Below are positions 1 to 4,245 of a stretch of 6,435 bases of DNA, in pieces. Origin of the DNA: JAHHLP01 sp041609895 (lineage in GTDB: Bacteria > Bacteroidota > Rhodothermia > Rhodothermales > JABDKH01); assembly GCA_041609895.1 (NCBI GenBank), contig JBFIPX010000190.1, positions 1 to 6,435 of the forward strand, read 5' to 3'. Both the position numbers and the translations under genes were made by a program. Position 1 is the first letter of the stretch. Each line of letters starts with the position of its first letter. Under the pieces are notes generated by a model. That model was not told the origin of the DNA, made no database searches, and saw only the letters and a list, made by a program, of their open reading frames with translations.

Positions 1-1
1 C

Positions 2-742
2 AGAAAGATTACCGTTGGTGTACCCGACTTCGCTGCCGATGAAGAGCCCGACGACGAGAAAGTGCATCTGAGCCCGACGTTCACCGTCGCCGCTCTTCTG
101 GTACTGCTCCCGCTCGTTCTGATACTGTCCGGTACGGTCACGTCCGTGACGATGCCTGAAGGCCACCGGCTGCGGGAGTTCATGGCACTGTTAGGGCATC
201 CGTTCACCGCGCTGCTCCTGACAACGCTGCTTTCATTCTACCTGATCGGCACACGCTGCGGATTCTCCGCAAGAGAGGTGCGCGACATGGCTACTAAATC
301 GCTCGAGCCTGTCGGCCTTATAATTCTCGTCACCGGGGCAGGCGGAGTCCTGGGCAAAGTGCTCATTGCGGCCGGCGTCGGTGACGCACTAGCCGTTTTG
401 CTCGCAGGATCCTCACTCCCCGTTGTCTTGCTTGGATTTGCGATTGCGGCAGTCGTTCGCGTCGCGCAGGGGTCGGCAACTGTTTCGATGGTCACGGCGG
501 CCGGGCTCCTTACGCCAGTAATAGAGATTGGCGACTTCGGCGGCCTGACGCTTGCGCTCGCCACCGTCGCAATAGCTTCCGGCGCCACGGTACTTTCGCA
601 CGTCAACGACTCCGGTTTCTGGCTTGTCGGTAAATACCTGGGGCTTTCCGAGCGCGACACCCTAAGGTCGTGGACCATCATGGAGACGCTGATCGGTTTG
701 GTGGGCCTTGCGGTGGTGCTGACAATCTCCGCCTTTGTCTGA
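2..742 (+). CDS. gntP: GntP-family gluconate:H+ symporter, C-terminal part (5' end outside window)
   Basis: This is an inner-membrane permease that takes up gluconate or a related sugar acid with protons. The reading frame is open from base 2 to the TGA at 740-742, giving 246 visible residues. The GTG at 62 is only an internal valine, so the gene starts outside the window; the family is usually about 440-450 residues. What is visible is strongly hydrophobic, with roughly six membrane stretches. It carries family hallmarks: RVAQGSATVSMVTAAG (about 153-168), SHVNDSGFWLV (about 199-209) and a last helix beginning WTIMETLIGLVG (about 224). The visible start is a charged, Asp/Glu-rich stretch that probably forms a mid-protein loop. 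The convergent neighbour is a gluconokinase, which supports gluconate as substrate. Other GntP members carry idonate, D-serine or glycerate-type acids, so the family call is firmer than the substrate. Confidence 0.92.
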   Translation, partial: RKITVGVPDFAADEEPDDEKVHLSPTFTVAALLVLLPLVLILSGTVTSVTMPEGHRLREFMALLGHPFTALLLTTLLSFYLIGTRCGFSAREVRDMATKSLEPVGLIILVTGAGGVLGKVLIAAGVGDALAVLLAGSSLPVVLLGFAIAAVVRVAQGSATVSMVTAAGLLTPVIEIGDFGGLTLALATVAIASGATVLSHVNDSGFWLVGKYLGLSERDTLRSWTIMETLIGLVGLAVVLTISAFV

Positions 743-818
743 CCTTGACCGGGCGGGACCGTTTGAGGCTTAGGCTTCCAATCCTGCAGCAGATCCATCA
801 CTGACAAGCGGGCGGTTC
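743..818. other. Convergent intergenic gap between permease and gluconokinase
   Basis: These 76 bp lie between two stop codons facing each other. Transcription from both sides should end here, but I see no convincing intrinsic terminator. The best hairpin is a 5-bp stem with one G-T pair, GAGGC-TTAG-GCTTC at about 765-778, without a T tract. Termination may be Rho-dependent or the two transcripts may overlap. No small gene is evident. Confidence 0.5.
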
Positions 819-1331
819 TTAGTCCTCCAGGCGCCCGAGCGCTTGCAGCACTTCAATCGTAATGTCTTCGACGCTGTTGCTCGCGTCGACCGTGACCGCG
901 TCATCCGGTTCCTCCAGGTCGGCAAACTGACTCGCGACGAGAGCGGCCGGCATAAAATGCTCCATGCGGCCCTGCAACCTCGATCGGGCATCATCCCGCG
1001 AGATCCGCAGATAGACAAAACGACACGTGGGGTCGCCGGCAGCGAGACGGTCTCTATACGCGGCTTTCAACGCTGAGCAAGCGACGACGACGCACAGATG
1101 CTGCCGCCGAGCCTCCATCACCGAGTCCCTCACCGCATCCAACCACGGCCATCGGTCGCCATCCGCAAGTGGAACGCCCGACGACATCTTTGCGATATTC
1201 TCCGGCGGATGATGGTCGTCGGCATCGATAAATGTGCACCCGATTTGTTTCGCGAGGCGCCTGCCGACGGTCGTCTTTCCGCAGCCCGCGACACCCATCA
1301 CGATCAAAGTACGACCAGCTTCCAGATGCAT
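819..1331 (-). CDS. gntK: Gluconokinase (GntK family)
   Basis: This cytoplasmic kinase phosphorylates D-gluconate with ATP to 6-phosphogluconate, feeding the pentose phosphate or Entner-Doudoroff pathway. At 170 residues it is the normal length. Visible motifs are the P-loop GVAGCGKT (13-20, Lys19), DADDHHPPENIAKMSSG (36-52), DGDRWPWL (57-64), ACSALKAAYRDRL (84-96), and the lid signature GRMEHFMPAALVASQFADLE (121-140), typical of bacterial GntK. The start ATG at 1331 is preferred over an internal ATG at 1298 because an AGGGG lies 8 nt upstream of it, and nothing similar precedes the internal one. The gene begins 31 bp after the serine hydrolase stop on the same strand, so the two are probably co-transcribed. 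It ends 76 bp from the convergent GntP permease, which supplies its likely substrate. Confidence 0.96.
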   Translation of the reverse strand: MHLEAGRTLIVMGVAGCGKTTVGRRLAKQIGCTFIDADDHHPPENIAKMSSGVPLADGDRWPWLDAVRDSVMEARRQHLCVVVACSALKAAYRDRLAAGDPTCRFVYLRISRDDARSRLQGRMEHFMPAALVASQFADLEEPDDAVTVDASNSVEDITIEVLQALGRLED

Positions 1332-1339
1332 CGACGCTA

Positions 1340-1344
1340 CCCCT
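1340..1344 (-). promoter_or_regulatory. Ribosome binding site of gluconokinase
   Basis: AGGGG on the minus strand ends 8 nt before the ATG at 1331. It is the clearest Shine-Dalgarno-like element in the window and decides the gluconokinase start. The SusD and serine hydrolase starts lack anything as good. Confidence 0.55.
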
Positions 1345-1355
1345 GCTCGAATGCG

Positions 1356-1373
1356 ATCGACCTTACGGTCGAT
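1356..1373 (-). repeat. Intercistronic inverted repeat with a stop codon in its loop
   Basis: The arms ATCGACC (1356-1362) and GGTCGAT (1367-1373) are perfect complements, giving a 7-bp stem with a 4-nt loop (1363-1366). On the minus strand the loop contains the TAA stop of the serine hydrolase (1365-1363). No T tract follows in the direction of transcription, so it does not look like an intrinsic terminator. It sits 24 nt before the gluconokinase start codon and could affect processing or translation of the downstream gene. The role is inference, and a chance origin is possible. Confidence 0.45.
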
Positions 1374-2706
1374 ACCCGATTGCGTTCAGGACTGCAGACG
1401 CGACTTCGGCCCTGAGATCGTCGAGCGCGTTGTATCGGCCGTCGGGACCGACGCCGAGGTTTTGCCGGTTCGTTAACAGCACGAGGATCGTACGTTGTGC
1501 CGGAAAAGCAACGGCATAGGTACCGGTGAAGCCGGTGTGGCCGAATGCCCCCGGCGGGGGGTCGTCGATGTGTAGGATTGCCGGCGACATCGCCCAGCCA
1601 AGACCGTCACCAGACGCTGTCCTTGTGAGAAACTCACGAACCGTTGCCGCACTAACAACTTGCAGACTCTCGTACGTGCCGTTCGCAATCAGTAGTTCGA
1701 GAAGCATGGTCAGCTCGTCGGCTGTGGAGAACAACCCGGCGTGGCCGGCAACACCTCTATGCGCATGGTACGCATTTCCGTCGTTGACCTCGCCGATCAA
1801 CGTGTAGTCACGCCACTTATCAAAGGCTTCCAGGTCTTCATCCACTTGGTACCCGAACTCGTCGTCGAAAACCATACGCTTTTCGAACGGGTTGCCGTGA
1901 GAGGTGGCGGCAAACGGACCGGAATGGCCGTGCTCGCGTGGAACGAACGTGGTCCTTTGAAGCCCCAACGGACCGTAGAGCTCTTCGCGCAGGTAGGCGT
2001 CGACGTCCTGGCCAGTACGGGCCTCGACAAGGTACCCGAGCAGCATGAATCCGAGATCCGAGTAACGCCGCTCACCGCCCACGGGATAGCTCAAGGGCAA
2101 GCGGCATATGTAATCGAACGCCTCTGGCGCGGTTGTCGCATGGTAGTAGATTGGCTTCCATGGGTACAGCCCCGCCGTATGCGTCAGCAGATGCCGGACC
2201 GAAACGCTGTCCTTCGACGGCCCACTGAACTCGGACAGATATCTGGATACGGGCGCATCGAGTTCGATTTCGCCTCGATCTACCAGCATCATGATCGCGT
2301 ATGTCGTCGCGAAGACCTTGGTCAGCGATGCCAGGTCGAAGACGTGATCGACGGTCATCGGCTCCGGCTCCCCCAGACGGGTTCCGTTCTTGTCGTACAG
2401 CCGAGCGTACCCGTACGCCTTCCGATGCAACACACTTTGGCTCTTTGTGACGAGTAGAACGGCACCGGGGATTACCTCGCTGGACACGGCCCCGAGGAGA
2501 ATACTGTCCGCTGCGGGAATCAGGTGCCCACGTCCTCCCGCGGTCGACGTTGCGCCGGCGCTCTGAGCCGCTTCGGAGCCTGACGCCTCCCTGGGAGGAA
2601 CCGCCCGCATGTCGTCGTCACATCCCACCAGGCTCAAGGAGCCCGCAAGCGCGCCGACTCCGAAGAGTACGACGCCTAGCGAAAGCGACGCTAAACGGTT
2701 GACCAC
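1363..2706 (-). CDS. Lipoprotein serine hydrolase, beta-lactamase/PBP fold (AmiE/YbbE-like)
   Basis: This is a serine hydrolase of the class C beta-lactamase/PBP superfamily, 447 residues, anchored to the envelope. It has a lipoprotein signal, with a hydrophobic stretch 8-28 and lipobox LVGC with Cys29, then a low-complexity Ser/Ala/Gly linker to about residue 60. Catalytic motifs are SLTK (127-130; Ser127 nucleophile, Lys130), YSD (215-217) in place of YxN, and HTG (390-392) in place of KTG. The segment GEVNDGNAYHAHRGVAGHAG (305-324) recalls the branch containing Bacillus YbbE/AmiE, an N-acetylmuramyl-L-alanine amidase of cell-wall recycling; that match is from memory. Esterase or D-aminopeptidase activity is also possible. 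The start is GTG at 2704-2706: an in-frame TGA lies 15 nt upstream, and starting there gives a complete signal peptide. It lies downstream of the SusC/SusD genes and 31 bp before gluconokinase. The superfamily is certain; the substrate is not. Confidence 0.93.
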   Translation of the reverse strand: MVNRLASLSLGVVLFGVGALAGSLSLVGCDDDMRAVPPREASGSEAAQSAGATSTAGGRGHLIPAADSILLGAVSSEVIPGAVLLVTKSQSVLHRKAYGYARLYDKNGTRLGEPEPMTVDHVFDLASLTKVFATTYAIMMLVDRGEIELDAPVSRYLSEFSGPSKDSVSVRHLLTHTAGLYPWKPIYYHATTAPEAFDYICRLPLSYPVGGERRYSDLGFMLLGYLVEARTGQDVDAYLREELYGPLGLQRTTFVPREHGHSGPFAATSHGNPFEKRMVFDDEFGYQVDEDLEAFDKWRDYTLIGEVNDGNAYHAHRGVAGHAGLFSTADELTMLLELLIANGTYESLQVVSAATVREFLTRTASGDGLGWAMSPAILHIDDPPPGAFGHTGFTGTYAVAFPAQRTILVLLTNRQNLGVGPDGRYNALDDLRAEVASAVLNAIGYRP

Positions 2707-2774
2707 AGGTCTGCTTCTTCAGCAGTTGCAAAGGCGATCGATGACGACCGAAGAGATCAGCCATCAACCAATGA

Positions 2775-2802
2775 CCCGCGGGACAACCGAGCGTCCCGCG
2801 GG
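2775..2802 (-). terminator. Strong GC-rich hairpin downstream of the SusD gene
   Basis: The arms CCCGCGGGAC (2775-2784) and GTCCCGCGGG (2793-2802) are perfect 10-bp complements around an 8-nt loop. In minus-strand transcription the hairpin begins 39 nt after the SusD stop, where a terminator or a 3'-end-stabilising structure would be expected. What follows is TCATTGGTTG, T-rich but not a true T tract, so termination may be partial. Each arm also contains the self-complementary CCCGCGGG. It could equally be a processing or attenuation element that lowers expression of the downstream hydrolase and kinase relative to SusCD. Confidence 0.6.
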
Positions 2803-2841
2803 ATAGCATTTGGACGAGAACGCGATTCGGCTTCGTGCCCG

Positions 2842-4221
2842 TCAGATACTCGGATCGAGAGGCGTATTCGGGTTGTTGTCACGCTCCGTCTGCGGGTACG
2901 GATAGAAGTTTCGATTCCGGTCAAAGGAATCATAATCGCCTTCCGCAGGCGGTTGAAAGTCGGGGAAGAAGCGGCGGCTATCCTCAAGGCTCGTGCCGGT
3001 AAGGAACATCTCGATTCTCCGATGCCGATAGATGGCAAGAAGCACTTCCGCGGCAGATTGACCACCCGAGTACGCGGCAAGGCCGGCGTTGACTCCGAAC
3101 GGGTCGTCCGTCTTCGTAAGTACGAGGTCCAGATTGGCAATGGCGTTTGGAATGTCTCCCTGCCGCGCATACGCCTCTGCTTTGGTCAGGTATAGTTCGC
3201 CTTGCAGGAAGACAGGAATGGGTTCGGCGATCTCGTCGTAGAATCCTCTCATGGTCTCTACTGGTAGCGCGGAAAAGAATCCGATCTCGTCCCGCGGACT
3301 CAGGTAAAATGCCAAACGTCCGTCCGCCGCATCAACGACAAACTCATCCGGATCGAACCCGAAATTGTCCACCGGCCGGTATGTTGCAGGCTCCTCCGTC
3401 GTCTGCAAGTAGAGAGGGTTCTCATTATTGTTACCGTTGTCGTAACTAAACACCGAAGCTGCCGGTCCGAGAGCGAGCGCGGCATCGGCCGCAGTAATGG
3501 CTGCTCCGTGGTTTCCAAGGTAGAGTTGGAAGCGAGCGAGGTATGCGTTTAGCGTTTGCCGCAAGTTAAAGTCACTGGAACCCAGGACATCGCTTTTGAA
3601 AGCATCCGGTACCGTCTGGGAACCGAGCGCCGCAAGTCCCGCCTCGAGTTGAGAGACCGCTTCATCAAGGGCCGCCTCGCGCGACCGAAATTCGGCCTCG
3701 CCGTCGGCATCGACGATGATCGGCATCGACTCGTAGAACTGAGCGAGATTGCCGAGCGCCATCCCCTTGAACAGGTGTGCCGTGGCCTGATAGGCTGCGC
3801 GCGTCGCAGCTTCGCCCACTACCTCTGAGTTATCGATGATCTGCTCCGCCATGCCCATCACCTGATAGGTGTTGCTCCAAATAGCGGTCAGGATACCGTT
3901 GTCTGGAGTGAGTGCCGTTCCGCCAAGTTCGATGTCCTGCGGATTGGCGAATCCGACGACCACTCCGAACTCACGGGTAGACAAACCGGCAGAACGAACG
4001 GACGGACTCAGGAGGCTAATCGAGTATTCACGGCGCATGCCAATCGTGAGAGCCTTCAAACCCTGGACCGTCGATACGACCTGATCCTCGCTGGCAGCGT
4101 TAGGGTTTTCATATGTCAGATCGCAGGACGTGAGTGTCAGTGCAAGGAAAACTCCGGCGCAACCGGCCAGCACTGTGATCTTTATGCGTTTCATATCTCT
4201 TGCGCTCAAGATGAATTTCAT
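2842..4221 (-). CDS. SusD/RagB-family outer-membrane substrate-binding lipoprotein
   Basis: This is a surface lipoprotein that caps a SusC-type receptor and captures an oligomeric nutrient. It has 459 residues, at the short end for the family. A type II signal peptide ends in LTLTSC (lipobox Cys33), followed by the YENPNA segment (37-42) typical of mature SusD N-termini. Helical TPR-like regions are visible at about 112-160, 183-250 and 337-370 (FLQGELYLTKAEAYARQGD). The C-terminal signatures are IYRHRRIEMFLTG (397-409) and FYPYPQTERDNNPN (439-452). The ATG at 4221 follows the receptor stop by 24 bp. A second in-frame ATG at 4194 (MKRIKITV) would give a more typical 24-residue signal and may be the true start; neither has a clear Shine-Dalgarno. 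The adjacent SusC-like gene is surely its partner. Nothing visible identifies the ligand. Confidence 0.95.
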   Translation of the reverse strand: MKFILSARDMKRIKITVLAGCAGVFLALTLTSCDLTYENPNAASEDQVVSTVQGLKALTIGMRREYSISLLSPSVRSAGLSTREFGVVVGFANPQDIELGGTALTPDNGILTAIWSNTYQVMGMAEQIIDNSEVVGEAATRAAYQATAHLFKGMALGNLAQFYESMPIIVDADGEAEFRSREAALDEAVSQLEAGLAALGSQTVPDAFKSDVLGSSDFNLRQTLNAYLARFQLYLGNHGAAITAADAALALGPAASVFSYDNGNNNENPLYLQTTEEPATYRPVDNFGFDPDEFVVDAADGRLAFYLSPRDEIGFFSALPVETMRGFYDEIAEPIPVFLQGELYLTKAEAYARQGDIPNAIANLDLVLTKTDDPFGVNAGLAAYSGGQSAAEVLLAIYRHRRIEMFLTGTSLEDSRRFFPDFQPPAEGDYDSFDRNRNFYPYPQTERDNNPNTPLDPSI

Positions 4222-4245
4222 ATCGGATAACGAGATCGCGGTGCT

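Noticed and set aside
62..64. GTG at 62 as start of the permease
   Set aside because: The frame is open upstream to the window edge and the visible protein is only about half the family length, so this is an internal valine.
238..807. Minus strand open frame (189 codons) antisense to the GntP gene
   Set aside because: Its product is Pro/Thr/Ala/Ser-rich with no domain, and it covers clearly conserved GntP motifs on the other strand.
1741..2457. Long + strand open frame (238 codons) antisense to the serine hydrolase
   Set aside because: It lies wholly inside the hydrolase gene, which has all catalytic motifs and a signal peptide. The antisense product shows no recognisable domain; such frames are common opposite G+C-rich genes.
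1363..2706. Calling the serine hydrolase an antibiotic-resistance beta-lactamase
   Set aside because: It has YSD and HTG where true class C enzymes have YxN and KTG, and it is a lipoprotein with the GEVxD...GHAG segment of the non-resistance branch. The fold does not imply beta-lactam hydrolysis.
2707..2760. Bacteroidota-type promoter (TTTG / TAnnTTTG) upstream of the hydrolase
   Set aside because: CGCCTTTG at about 2728-2735 matches only the TTTG half of the -7 element, and the nearest TTGG is too far upstream for the usual spacing.
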